Positions 6,731 to 15,393 of a stretch of 64,000 bases of DNA are shown here, piece by piece. The translations under genes and the position numbers were made by a program. Source of the stretch: JAKAWQ01 sp963745975 (GTDB lineage: Bacteria > Pseudomonadota > Alphaproteobacteria > Acetobacterales > Acetobacteraceae); NCBI GenBank assembly GCA_963745975.1, contig CAVUZJ010000018.1, positions 266,130-330,129 on the forward strand, written 5' to 3'. Each line of letters starts with the position of its first letter. Position 1 is the first letter of the stretch. The notes under the pieces are model-generated. The model was not told the DNA's origin. It was given only the letters and a program-made list of their open reading frames with translations, and made no database searches.

Positions 6731-6763
6731 CCCCGCGCGCCAATGGGCGATTGACGCGCGGGG
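6731..6763. repeat. GC-rich inverted repeat upstream of the ABC exporter
   Basis: CCCCGCGCG (6731-6739) and CGCGCGGGG (6755-6763) form a 9-bp inverted repeat around a 15-bp loop, 24 bp before the ABC transporter ATG. It could be the second half of a terminator pair or a regulatory leader structure. Confidence 0.35.
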
Positions 6764-6787
6764 CGGCCCGCACCGACTTTACGGGGC

Positions 6788-8632
6788 ATGCTGAAATGGG
6801 TTGAGGGCCTGCTGGATCCGACGGCGGGGACGCCGCGCGAGCCGCCGAGCGAGGGGCTGGGGCGGTTCTACTGGCATTTCGCGCGTCAGGCGGGCTGGCC
6901 GATCGCGGCGCTGTTCGCGGCCGGGCTGGTGGTTGCCATGCTCGACGTCACCATTCCGCTCTTTATCGGGAGGGTGGTGAGCTTGGTGGCGGCGCATCGG
7001 CCGGAGCGGTTGTTCGCCGAGGCGGGGCCCGAGCTTCTTGGCATGGCGTTCGTTCTGCTGGTGGCGCGGCCGGCGGCGCTGCTCGCGCAGAACATCGTCA
7101 CCAACCAGGTGATCAATCCCGGCGTCTCGAACATGATCCGGTGGCAGAATCACTGGCATGTCGTGCGGCAGAGCTGGACGTTCTTTCAGAACGATTTCGC
7201 CGGCCGGATCGCCAACCGGGTGATCCAGACCGGTCCGGCGCTGCGCGAGAGCATCGTCAACGGGACGAACGCGGTCTGGTACATTCTGGTGTACGGATCG
7301 AGCGCGATTGCGCTCCTTTCGGCGGCGGACTGGCGGCTGACCATTCCGATTCTCTGTTGGTTCGCGGGCTATGCGGTGCTGCTGCGAAGCTTCGTTCCGC
7401 GGATGCGCGAGCGCTCGCGCGCGGTTTCGGAGGCGCGCTCGACGCTCACAGGGCGCGTGGTGGACAGCTATACGAACATCCTGACTGTCAAGCTCTTCGC
7501 CCGCGCGCGCGAGGAGGACGCGTTCGTGCGCGATGCGGTGGATGGGCACACGGCGGCGTTCCGCCGGCAGACGAGGATGGCAACCGGCTTCACCTTCTCG
7601 CTTGCGGTGATGAATGCGGCGATGGTGGTGGGGACCGGGTTTTTCGCCATCCTGCTATTCCGCGAGGGGAAGATCGCGGTGGGCACGGTCGCGACCTCGC
7701 TGCCGATGGCCTGGCAGATCTCCAACATGGCCGGATGGGTGGCGCAGAACGTGACCGGCATCTTCGAGAATGTGGGGATCGTGCAGGACGGGATGCGCTC
7801 GATCGCGGTGCCGCGGCAGATGCCGGATGCGCCGGGCGCGCGCGAGCTTGTGGTGACGGGCGGGGAGATCCGCTTCGAGAACGTCTATTTCGATTACGGG
7901 CGGGACCGGCGGATGAAGGTGCTGCACGGGATCGACTTCACCGTGGCGGCGGGCGAGCGGGTCGGGCTGGTGGGACCGTCTGGGGCGGGCAAGTCCACGC
8001 TGGTGAATTTGCTGTTGCATTTCTACGACCCGGCGCGCGGGCGCATCCTGATCGACGGGCAGGATATCGCGTCGGTTTCGCAGGAGAGCTTGCGCGGCGA
8101 GATCGCGGTGGTGACGCAGGACACCTCGCTGTTGCATCGCTCGATCCGCGACAACATTCGCTACGGAAGGCCGGGGGCGACCGAGGCGATGATCGAGGAT
8201 GCGGCGCGGCGGGCCGAGGCGCACGAGTTCATCGCGGGGCTCGAGGACTGGAACGGCAGGACGGGCTATGACGCGCATGTCGGCGAGCGCGGGGTGAAGC
8301 TTTCGGGGGGGCAGCGGCAGCGGGTGGCGATCGCGCGGGTGATCTTGAAGGACGCGCCGATCCTGGTGCTGGACGAGGCGACGTCGGCGCTGGATTCGGA
8401 GGCCGAGGCGGCGATCCAGGACCGGCTCGACGAGCTGATGGAAGGGCGGACGGTGATCGCGATCGCGCACCGGCTCTCGACGATCGCGCGGATGGACCGG
8501 CTGGTGGTGCTCGACGAGGGACGGATCCGCGAGGTCGGCACGCATGCGGAGCTCTTGGCGGCGGGCGGGCTCTATGCGCGGCTGTGGCGGCGCCAGTCGG
8601 GCGGGTTCCTCGCCGAGGCGCAGGCGGCGTGA
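6788..8632 (+). CDS. ABC transporter, fused permease and ATP-binding exporter
   Basis: 614-residue half-transporter with an N-terminal six-helix membrane domain (about residues 30-330) and a C-terminal nucleotide-binding domain. The ATPase has Walker A GPSGAGKST (about residue 396), the signature LSGGQRQRVAIAR (about 503) and Walker B ILVLDEATSALD (about 524), followed by the H-loop IAIAHRLSTIA. All catalytic elements are intact. The architecture is that of MsbA/LmrA-type exporters acting as dimers in the inner membrane. Substrate (lipid, drug or peptide) cannot be read from sequence. It stands alone, between isocitrate lyase and the convergent bpt gene. Confidence 0.9.
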   Translation: MLKWVEGLLDPTAGTPREPPSEGLGRFYWHFARQAGWPIAALFAAGLVVAMLDVTIPLFIGRVVSLVAAHRPERLFAEAGPELLGMAFVLLVARPAALLAQNIVTNQVINPGVSNMIRWQNHWHVVRQSWTFFQNDFAGRIANRVIQTGPALRESIVNGTNAVWYILVYGSSAIALLSAADWRLTIPILCWFAGYAVLLRSFVPRMRERSRAVSEARSTLTGRVVDSYTNILTVKLFARAREEDAFVRDAVDGHTAAFRRQTRMATGFTFSLAVMNAAMVVGTGFFAILLFREGKIAVGTVATSLPMAWQISNMAGWVAQNVTGIFENVGIVQDGMRSIAVPRQMPDAPGARELVVTGGEIRFENVYFDYGRDRRMKVLHGIDFTVAAGERVGLVGPSGAGKSTLVNLLLHFYDPARGRILIDGQDIASVSQESLRGEIAVVTQDTSLLHRSIRDNIRYGRPGATEAMIEDAARRAEAHEFIAGLEDWNGRTGYDAHVGERGVKLSGGQRQRVAIARVILKDAPILVLDEATSALDSEAEAAIQDRLDELMEGRTVIAIAHRLSTIARMDRLVVLDEGRIREVGTHAELLAAGGLYARLWRRQSGGFLAEAQAA

Positions 8633-8642
8633 GCGGTTGGGG

Positions 8643-9428
8643 TCAGACGCTGCTGGCGGGGACCAGGGGGGCGGCGTGGGTGTCGGCGCCCTCGGGCTGG
8701 AGGTCGGCTTCGGTGAGCATGCGCCAGGTGCCGCAGGCGAGCACTTCGCTTGGGCGGAAGCTCGCCTTGTAGGCCATCTTGCGGCTCTCGGCGACCCAGT
8801 AGCCGAGATAGACGTAAGGGAGGCCGAGCTCGCGCGTGCGCTCGATCAGCCAGAGGATGGCGAAGGTGCCGAGGCTCTGGCGCTTCAGCTCCGGAGCGAA
8901 GAAGCTGTAGACGGCGGAGAGGCCGTCGCCGAGCCTGTCCGTGAGGCAGGCGCCGAGCAGGCGGTCGCGCGTGTCGCGGAACTCGACGACGAAGGTCTCG
9001 ATCGGCGTGTCCTCCACCATCGCGCGATAGTCGTAGAGGCTCATCGTCGCCATGTCGCCTTCGCCGTGGCGGACGCGCTGGTAGCGCTGGAAGAGCTGGA
9101 ACTGCTCGGGGGTGGCGCGGGCCGGGACCTCGAAGCCGTCCACGGCTTCGTTGGCGCGGAGCACGCGGCGCTGCGAGCGGTCGGGCTGGAAGGTGGCGAC
9201 GGGGATGCGGATCGGCACGCAGGCGTTGCAGCCGGGGCAAACGGGCGCGTAGGCGATGTTGTGGCTGCGCCGGAAGCCGGCGCGCGAGAGCCGGTCGTGC
9301 AGGGATTCGGCGTCCGGGCTGGTGATCTCGGTGACGACCTTGCGCTCGATCCGGCCGGCCACGTAGGGGCATGGCAGAGGGGCGGTGGTGTAGAAGAACT
9401 GCGGACGGCGCGGTGGCTTGTAGCTCAT
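8643..9428 (-). CDS. bpt: Aspartate/glutamate leucyltransferase
   Basis: 261-residue leucyl-tRNA:protein transferase of the Bpt type. It adds Leu to proteins with N-terminal Asp or Glu, marking them for ClpS/ClpAP degradation (bacterial N-end rule). Visible family features are the N-terminal QFFYTTAPLPCPYV region, the CPGCNACVPIRIP cysteine motif, the R-H-G-E-G-D-M central segment and YVYLGYWVAESRKMAYKASF, which belongs to the GNAT-like acyltransferase fold. The length is as usual for the family. It is convergent with the ABC exporter (10 bp between stops). Confidence 0.93.
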   Translation of the reverse strand: MSYKPPRRPQFFYTTAPLPCPYVAGRIERKVVTEITSPDAESLHDRLSRAGFRRSHNIAYAPVCPGCNACVPIRIPVATFQPDRSQRRVLRANEAVDGFEVPARATPEQFQLFQRYQRVRHGEGDMATMSLYDYRAMVEDTPIETFVVEFRDTRDRLLGACLTDRLGDGLSAVYSFFAPELKRQSLGTFAILWLIERTRELGLPYVYLGYWVAESRKMAYKASFRPSEVLACGTWRMLTEADLQPEGADTHAAPLVPASSV

Positions 9429-9518
9429 GCGATGGACGCTCCGGCGACCATGTTCCCGAACCCCTCGCTCCCGGTCAACGGGCCCGGGCTAGGGGCGGGA
9501 CAAAAGATCGTGCGGGGC

Positions 9519-11879
9519 TCAGGGCAGCAGGCGGATCGTCGCGGCAACATGGGCCGGGCTGGGGCCGAGCGTGAAGGTGGTGCCGTCGCGCCAGGGGCGG
9601 ACGAGGTCGCAGGCGTGGCGCGAGAAGGGATCGCCGGATTGGCCCGGGGCCATCATGAAGCGACTCCGATCGAGGTCCGCGAGGTCGTAGTCCGCGCGGT
9701 ATTCTGCGCCCTGGACGTTTCTGAAATCCGTACGGGCGGGGGCGTCGCGCCCTGCGGGAGCGCCGCGGTCCACGGTCGTGTCGTCGCCGGGCGTGGCGAT
9801 GCGGCAGGCGGTGAGCCAGCCGAGGAGCGGCAGGCGGGCGAGGACGGGATCGACGAATATGGCGGGGTGGGCGCGGCCCCAGCGCCAGGCGGAGGGGCCG
9901 GGCCCGTAACGGGCGGCGAGCGCGGCGACGGCCTGCGAGAGGGCGGTGGCGAGCAGCGGGGCGCAGTCCCCGTTTCTCGCGACCGCACTGGCGGGATCGG
10001 GGCCGCACCAGGTGGAAATCCCGCCATGGGCGAGGACGCCGGCGAGGAACTCGGGCCCGGGCGCGGCGCCGTTGTCGGGCACGCCGAGGCGGGCGAAGAC
10101 GAGGGCGCGGAAGCGGCGGAGCCAGGCGTCGAAGATGAGCGGCTGGGGGAGATCGCGCGCCATCGAACCGTTCCAGTGGCGGAGCAGGTCGAACGCGCGG
10201 GCGGGGGCGCCTTGGGCGGGGGTGACGCCCAGCAGCACGGGTAAGACCTGCTCGGCGAAGGTGCTGAGGGCGTCCGCCTGCATCGCGGCGAAGGCGGCGG
10301 GCGTGGCGCGCGGGTCGGCCGCGAGCATCTGGCGGATGCGGCGGGCGCGCCAGGGGCCGAACGAGTCGCGGGCGAGAAAGACCGGGAAGCCGGGGAGGTT
10401 GATGCGGTTGTTGGCGTTGACGAGGCGGCCGGAGGGCGGGTCGGTGATGTGGGGCAGCGCGGCGCCGGAGGCGAAGCCGGTCCAGTCATAGGCGCCGGTG
10501 GCGCCGGGGACGGGCATCGCACCGTCGCCGGCGCGGCGGGTGGGGACGCGGCCGGTCATGAAATAGGCGATGTGGGCGCGGGAGGCGACGAGGAGGTTGA
10601 GGACGGGAGCCGAGATCTCGGCGGCGGCCTGGCCGGCCTCGGCGACGGTTTGCGCGCGGTCGAGCGCGAGGAGGCCCGCGGCGGCGGTATCGTCCGGGGC
10701 GAGGCCGGCCATCGAGAGGGCGAGCACGCTCGCACCGCTGCGGTGGGCGAGGTCGCTGATGACCGGTCCGTGGCGCGTGCTGCGGACGGTGAGGATGACG
10801 TCGGGGCGGCCACGGACGCGGATGCGCTCCTTGCGCACGGTGAAAGGTTCGGGGCCGTCGGGCGTCGCGTAGCGCCCGTCGGGGAGGACGGTTTCGACGA
10901 AGAGGTCCTCGGTGTCGGCGCCGGTGTCGGTGAAGGTCCAGGCGATGTGGCGGTTGTGGCCGAGGACGACGAAGGGGACGCCGGGCGCGCTCGCGCCGGC
11001 GAGCGTGGTGTGCGGCGTCTCGATATGGACGAGATACCAGAGCGAGGGAGAATCGAGCCCGAGATGGGGATCGCCGGCCAGCAGTGGCGCGCCGGTGGCG
11101 CTCCACTTTCCGGAGACCGCCCATTCGTTCGAGGCGGTCTCGGGTTCGGTGAAGGGCGCGGGAAAGCGCGGCAGGACGCGGAGCAGGGCGGCGGCGAAGC
11201 GGGAGGCCGTGGCGAGGGAGTTGGCGAGCGACGCGTCGATCGGGGTGGTCTCGTGCGAGGGCGGCCATAAGGCGAGGATGCGATCGGGCGGGAGGTGGCC
11301 GAGGAGCGCGAAACGGGCGAGCTCGGTGTGCCAGTTGCCGGAGAGGGAGAGGCTCATCGTCTCGCCCCAGAGGAGCGAATCGAGCGGCGTCCAGGGGCGC
11401 GGGGCGCCGAAGAAGACGAACTGGAGGGCGGCGAAGCGCCCGCGCGCCGCGATCCAGGCGTTCACGCCGCGCGCGTAGGCGGTGAGCATGGCGCGGGTGG
11501 AAGTCGGGAGCGTGGCCAGGGTCTCGCGCGCGTGCTGGGCAAGGCCGAGGGTGCGCATCTCCTCGTCGTAGGGGAGTGCTGCGGGGCCCAATAAAGCCGA
11601 GAGGCGGCCGGAAACGGCGCGGCGCATCAGGTCCATCTGGAACATGCGGTCGCGCGCGTGGAGGTAGCCGAGCGCGGTCGCGGCGTCCTCGAGGTTCGCG
11701 GCGCGGATGAAGGGGATGCCGTGCCGATCGATGCGGATCGTGACCGGGGCCGAGAGGCCCGCGATCTTCAGGGCCTGCGAGCCGGGCGGGAGGGTGAGCC
11801 AGACGATCCCGCCCGCTCCCGCGACCAGGAGGACGAGAAGCAGCAGCACGCCGGCCAGCGCGAGGCGGAGAGGGCGCAC
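9519..11879 (-). CDS. Penicillin acylase family protein (Ntn hydrolase)
   Basis: About 786 residues when started at the GTG at 11879, which gives a short basic stretch followed by a long hydrophobic export/anchor segment (residues 5-30). A second spacer precedes the conserved ASNEWAVSG motif, where Ser250 becomes the N-terminal nucleophile after self-cleavage into alpha and beta chains. Further family blocks are GDPHLGLDSPSLWY, FTDTGADTEDLF and NNRINLPGFPVF. Such enzymes hydrolyse amides, including beta-lactam side chains and acyl-homoserine lactones, in the periplasm. The frame stays open upstream into the lactonase gene; the start is therefore uncertain. It is 13 bp downstream of a lactonase-like gene on the same strand. 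Confidence 0.88.
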   Translation of the reverse strand: MRPLRLALAGVLLLLVLLVAGAGGIVWLTLPPGSQALKIAGLSAPVTIRIDRHGIPFIRAANLEDAATALGYLHARDRMFQMDLMRRAVSGRLSALLGPAALPYDEEMRTLGLAQHARETLATLPTSTRAMLTAYARGVNAWIAARGRFAALQFVFFGAPRPWTPLDSLLWGETMSLSLSGNWHTELARFALLGHLPPDRILALWPPSHETTPIDASLANSLATASRFAAALLRVLPRFPAPFTEPETASNEWAVSGKWSATGAPLLAGDPHLGLDSPSLWYLVHIETPHTTLAGASAPGVPFVVLGHNRHIAWTFTDTGADTEDLFVETVLPDGRYATPDGPEPFTVRKERIRVRGRPDVILTVRSTRHGPVISDLAHRSGASVLALSMAGLAPDDTAAAGLLALDRAQTVAEAGQAAAEISAPVLNLLVASRAHIAYFMTGRVPTRRAGDGAMPVPGATGAYDWTGFASGAALPHITDPPSGRLVNANNRINLPGFPVFLARDSFGPWRARRIRQMLAADPRATPAAFAAMQADALSTFAEQVLPVLLGVTPAQGAPARAFDLLRHWNGSMARDLPQPLIFDAWLRRFRALVFARLGVPDNGAAPGPEFLAGVLAHGGISTWCGPDPASAVARNGDCAPLLATALSQAVAALAARYGPGPSAWRWGRAHPAIFVDPVLARLPLLGWLTACRIATPGDDTTVDRGAPAGRDAPARTDFRNVQGAEYRADYDLADLDRSRFMMAPGQSGDPFSRHACDLVRPWRDGTTFTLGPSPAHVAATIRLLP

Positions 11880-11892
11880 GAAAGGAGGGGCG

Positions 11893-12687
11893 TCAGGCGA
11901 TCGGGGGAAGGTCGACGCGGACGATGTCCGGATGGCCCGGCAGCGCGGGGAAGCGCTTGAGGACGAGCGGGTCATGGCCGGGAATGATGTGGTCCGGGCC
12001 GTCGGCGAGGGTTTCGAGGATCCGGAAGCCTTCCATCATGCGCGCGACATCGACGACCAGGGGGAAAGGGTTGCGTTGGTGGATATTGGCCCAGAAATGG
12101 GTGGCGTCCGAGGCGAGGACGACCCACCCGCGGGCGGTCGGGACGCGCACCGACTGGAGGCCGCCGGAATGGCCACCGATGAGATGAAGCGTGACGCCGG
12201 GCGCGATCTCGTCCGTGCCGTCATGGAAGGCGACGCGGCCGGCGAAGACGGCGCGCACCGCGTCGAGCACGTTCTCGACCTCCATCGCGCGGCGGAAGAC
12301 GCCGTGGCACATGCAGCGGCCGGTGGAATAGGCCATCTCGGTGTCCTGGAGATGGAAGGTCGCGTTGGGGAAAAGCTGCCAGTTGCCAGCGTGATCCCAA
12401 TGGAGATGGGAAAGAATGACATCGGGGACGGTGGCGGGCTCGATGCCGAGGACCTTGAGCGCGGCATCGGGGGAATGGAGGAATTGGCGGCCGCGGGCGA
12501 TGCCCAATTCGGGGCTGAAGCCGGTATCGACGACGATCGTGCGGCCGTTGCCGCGGATCGCCCAGATGAAATAGTCGATCGGCATGGGGGCGGCGTGATC
12601 GTCCGGGAAGATGAAGTTCTCGCCTTGCGTGCGGGCGGCGAGCGTGGCGTAGCGGAGCGCGAAGACTTCGTAGGCGGGCGTGGTCAT
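11893..12687 (-). CDS. Metallo-beta-lactamase-fold hydrolase, AHL-lactonase-like
   Basis: 264 residues with the dinuclear zinc motif SHLHWDHAG (His94, His96, Asp98, His99), a later GGHSGG with its His, and LASDATH carrying the bridging Asp. This is the arrangement of the N-acyl-homoserine-lactonase (AttM/AiiA) branch. The start at 12687 has AGGAG about 10 nt upstream. It is followed on the same strand by a penicillin-acylase family gene. An acylase and a lactonase together would be the two known routes for destroying AHL signals, but other lactone or ester substrates are equally possible. Confidence 0.85.
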   Translation of the reverse strand: MTTPAYEVFALRYATLAARTQGENFIFPDDHAAPMPIDYFIWAIRGNGRTIVVDTGFSPELGIARGRQFLHSPDAALKVLGIEPATVPDVILSHLHWDHAGNWQLFPNATFHLQDTEMAYSTGRCMCHGVFRRAMEVENVLDAVRAVFAGRVAFHDGTDEIAPGVTLHLIGGHSGGLQSVRVPTARGWVVLASDATHFWANIHQRNPFPLVVDVARMMEGFRILETLADGPDHIIPGHDPLVLKRFPALPGHPDIVRVDLPPIA

Positions 12688-12796
12688 GGCAAGGGCTCCT
12701 GCCTCTTCCATTGGCGCGGCCGGCCAACGAGCTTGCGGCGCCGCGCCGATGCAAGTACGTCCTCCGCGATTGGTCCGCAACATCGTGAACGGCTCC

Positions 12797-13468
12797 ATGC
12801 GCGTGGCTCTCTACTGGGCTCCGCCCGCCGATGATCCGCCCGCCGGTGACAGGCTGTGGGCGCTCGGCTCCGCCTGGCTCGGCCGCGACGCCGAGACGGG
12901 GCTCGCGGTTGCGCAGCCCGACATGCCCGGGCTGGCGGCGCTCACCGCGAGCCCAAGGCGCTACGGATTCCATGCGACGCTGAAGGCGCCGATCGCGCTT
13001 GCGGGGACGTTCGAGGAATTTCTCGCCGACGCACGGGCGCTGGCCCGCAAGCTGAACGCCGCGACGCTGCCGCCGCTCGCGGTGCGCAAGCTTGGCGATT
13101 TCGCCGCCCTTTGCCCGACCGGGGACATTCCGGAGCTCGCGGCACTCGCCGCCGCGGTCGTGACCGGCCTCGATCATCATCGGCTGGCGGAGGCGCCGGA
13201 GATGGCGGCGCGGCGGGCGCGCGGGCTGACGCCGGCGCAGGAAGCGCATCTCGCGCGGTGGGGCTATCCGTACGTGCTCGAGCAATGGCGCTTCCACATG
13301 ACGCTCAGCGACAACGGTGCGGCAACCCCTGCCCTGCTCGGCGCGGCCGAGCGCTATTTCGGCCCGGCGCTGCATAAGGAGCGGCGCGTCTGCGAACTCG
13401 CGGTGTTCGTCCAGTCGGCGGCGGGCGCGCCGTTTCACCTGGCCGAGCGGATTCCGCTCGCACCTTGA
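12797..13468 (+). CDS. DUF1045 protein, 2H phosphoesterase-like, phosphonate-associated
   Basis: 223 residues. Two HxT motifs, YGFHATLKAPI (His59, Thr61) and QWRFHMTLSD (His167, Thr169), are spaced as in 2H phosphoesterases. DUF1045 genes recur next to C-P lyase clusters, and here the gene adjoins phnF and the phnG-N operon. The likely role is hydrolysis of a cyclic or linear phosphoribosyl intermediate of phosphonate breakdown, which is inference. The start at 12797 (MRVALYWAPP) is chosen because the upstream open stretch lies under the oppositely oriented lactonase gene's 5' end and is compositionally poor. Confidence 0.82.
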   Translation: MRVALYWAPPADDPPAGDRLWALGSAWLGRDAETGLAVAQPDMPGLAALTASPRRYGFHATLKAPIALAGTFEEFLADARALARKLNAATLPPLAVRKLGDFAALCPTGDIPELAALAAAVVTGLDHHRLAEAPEMAARRARGLTPAQEAHLARWGYPYVLEQWRFHMTLSDNGAATPALLGAAERYFGPALHKERRVCELAVFVQSAAGAPFHLAERIPLAP

Positions 13469-13471
13469 CGC

Positions 13472-14287
13472 TCAGGGTTCGAAGACCACCTGCACGCGCG
13501 GCGTCGGGTAGCGCGCGATGCCGAACTCGACGATCGTGCCGGCACGATCGACGTTGACGTTCTCGCAATAGAGGAGGGGCCGCGAGCGCGGCGTCTCGAG
13601 GAGCGCCGCCTCCGCCGGCGTCGGCATGCGCGCGGTGACGCGCGTCGATTGGCGCAGATAGTCGGCGATGCCGATCCGAGTGAGCGCGCGGGTGACGGCC
13701 TGCTCCGCGCGCAGCGCCTCGAGGATGCCGCGCAGGCGGACGGCAGGAAAATAGTGGCTGGCGACGGAAATGGGCCTGCCGTCAGCGAGCCCGAGATATT
13801 CGAACAGAACGACCTTGGCCCCCGTTCTGAGGCCGAGCCCGGCCGCCACCCGCCGGTCCGCCTCCTGCTCGCGAAGATCGAGCACGCGGCCGGACGGCTC
13901 GCGATTGTGGCGGCGGATCCACTCCGAGAAGCGCGTGCGCGGGCCGACGACGTAATCGAGCACGTCCTCGGCGACGAAGGAGCCGCGCCCCTGCTCGACG
14001 CGGATGAGGCCCTGGTGCGACAATTCCTCGAGCGCGCGGCGCACGGTGTGGCGATTGACGCCGAAGCGGGCCGCGAGCAGGGCCTCGGTGGGCAGCCGGC
14101 CGCCGGGAGGACGGGCGCCGCCGAGGATCTCGCGCTGGAGGGTCTCGGCGATCTGGCGCCAGAGAGCAACGCCCGTGTGCGCGAGCAGCGCGGCGGCGGG
14201 GCCCGCGCCCGGCCGCGCCGAACGCGGTGTCATCGAAAATTCGTTCATCTGCGGGCTCGCTTGGCGATCTTCGGAGTTGACCGGCAC
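13472..14287 (-). CDS. phnF: GntR/HutC-family regulator of phosphonate metabolism
   Basis: 271 residues (GTG start, GAGG 5 nt ahead; ATG alternatives at 14248 and 14233). An N-terminal winged helix-turn-helix of GntR type (LWRQIAETLQREILGG, LPTEALLAARFGVNRHTVRRAL) is joined to a UTRA ligand-binding domain ending in VEFGIARYPTPRVQVVFEP. This matches PhnF, the repressor of C-P lyase genes in many alphaproteobacteria. It is divergent from phnG, with a HutC-type operator between. The stop lies 3 bp from that of the convergent DUF1045 gene. Confidence 0.88.
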   Translation of the reverse strand: MPVNSEDRQASPQMNEFSMTPRSARPGAGPAAALLAHTGVALWRQIAETLQREILGGARPPGGRLPTEALLAARFGVNRHTVRRALEELSHQGLIRVEQGRGSFVAEDVLDYVVGPRTRFSEWIRRHNREPSGRVLDLREQEADRRVAAGLGLRTGAKVVLFEYLGLADGRPISVASHYFPAVRLRGILEALRAEQAVTRALTRIGIADYLRQSTRVTARMPTPAEAALLETPRSRPLLYCENVNVDRAGTIVEFGIARYPTPRVQVVFEP

Positions 14288-14298
14288 GGCGACCTCAT

Positions 14299-14318
14299 CT
14301 AGCTGTCTAGACCACTAG
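14299..14318. promoter_or_regulatory. PhnF operator candidate (GTNTANAC plus phased CTAG)
   Basis: GTCTAGAC (14305-14312) fits the GTNTANAC core recognised by HutC-subfamily GntR regulators. CTAG, a rare tetramer, occurs three times at exactly 8-bp spacing (14299, 14307, 14315). The site lies between the divergent phnF and phnG starts, where it could control both. Confidence 0.55.
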
Positions 14319-14355
14319 ATCATTTCCCGGCCGAGGGCAACATGCCGAGGGGAAC

Positions 14356-14808
14356 ATGAGCGAGGGCGATCCGAACGCAAGGCGCCGGCGCTGGATGGCG
14401 GTGCTGGCGCGGGCGAGTGCCGCCGAGATCGAGGCGCTGCTCGAAGCGGCGGAGCCGCCGCCGCCGCATATCCGCCTGCGCGGGCCCGAAATCGGGCTCG
14501 TGATGGTGCGCGGGCGCGCCGGCGGCGGTGGGGCGGCCTTCAATCTCGGCGAGATGACGGTCGCGCGCTGCAGCGTGCGCAACGAGGAAGGCCGGGTCGG
14601 CCACGCCTATGTCGCCGGGCGCGACCTCAAGCACGCGGAGCTTGCCGCCGCACTCGACGCGGCGATGCAGGACGAGGCGCGACGCGACGCGCTCGAGGCG
14701 GCCATCGTCGCACCGCTCGCGGCGGCACAGGCGCGCGCGCACGCCGCGAACGAAGGCAAGGCTGCCGCGACGCGCGTGCAGTTCTTCACCATGGCGAACA
14801 TGCGCTAG
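14356..14808 (+). CDS. phnG: C-P lyase subunit PhnG
   Basis: 150 residues, small subunit of the PhnGHIJ carbon-phosphorus lyase core complex. The core enzyme, with PhnK, moves methylphosphonate-type substrates onto ribose and cleaves the C-P bond. Typical features are the RRRWMAVLARA start, GLVMVRGRAGGGG, and FNLGEMTVARCSVR followed by GHAYVAGRDLKHAELAA. The ATG has GAGGGGAAC directly upstream. First gene of the phnGHIJKLMN run, starting about 40 bp after the operator candidate and probably repressed by PhnF. Confidence 0.92.
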   Translation: MSEGDPNARRRRWMAVLARASAAEIEALLEAAEPPPPHIRLRGPEIGLVMVRGRAGGGGAAFNLGEMTVARCSVRNEEGRVGHAYVAGRDLKHAELAAALDAAMQDEARRDALEAAIVAPLAAAQARAHAANEGKAAATRVQFFTMANMR

Positions 14809-14812
14809 CCTG

Positions 14813-15388
14813 ATGAGCGTGCTCGATCTTCCCGGTTTCGCCGATCCGGTCGGCGGCGCGCAGGCCTGCTTCCGCGGGCTGCTCGACGCGATGGCGCGGC
14901 CCGGCACGCTGCATGAGGTGGCCGAGCTTGCTGCGCCGACGCCGCTCGATGCGGCGACGGGTTCGGTGCTGCTGACCCTGGTCGATGCCGACACCACGCT
15001 CTGGCTGGACGAGGCGTGCGGGACGGCGCGGGAGTGGATTCTCTTCCACTGCGGCGCCCCGATCGTCGCCGATCCCGCCGGGGCGGCTTTCGCGCTCGCA
15101 CTTGCGATGCCGAAGCTCGCGGCACTCGGCGCGGGGAGCGACGCGGCGCCCGAGGACGGCGCCAGCCTCATCCTCCAGGTGGGTGCGCTGGGACGCGGCC
15201 TTCCCTACCTCCTCTCGGGGCCCGGCCTGAAGGAGTCGGCGCTCCTCGAAGTCGAAGGGCTGCCGGACGATTTTCCGGCGCAGTGGGCAGCGAACCACGC
15301 GCTCTTTCCGCGTGGGATCGACCTCGTGCTCACCGCCGGCCGGCTTTTCTGCTGCCTGCCGCGCAGCGTGCAGATCGGGATGGGCTGA
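14813..15388 (+). CDS. phnH: C-P lyase subunit PhnH
   Basis: 191 residues starting MSVLDLPGFADPV, 4 bp after the phnG stop. PhnH is a PLP-transferase-like fold without cofactor that forms a core-complex dimer. Recognisable segments are CFRGLLDAMARPGTLHE, LVDADTTLWL, LSGPGLKES and NHALFPRGIDLVLTA. Only this start, not the longer open frame upstream, gives the family N-terminus. It is part of the cytosolic C-P lyase complex. Confidence 0.92.
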   Translation: MSVLDLPGFADPVGGAQACFRGLLDAMARPGTLHEVAELAAPTPLDAATGSVLLTLVDADTTLWLDEACGTAREWILFHCGAPIVADPAGAAFALALAMPKLAALGAGSDAAPEDGASLILQVGALGRGLPYLLSGPGLKESALLEVEGLPDDFPAQWAANHALFPRGIDLVLTAGRLFCCLPRSVQIGMG

Positions 15389-15393
15389 AGGCG

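Noticed and set aside
13472..14287. Assignment as HutC (histidine utilisation repressor)
   Set aside because: Same subfamily and DNA motif, but the divergent phn operon and absence of hut genes favour PhnF.
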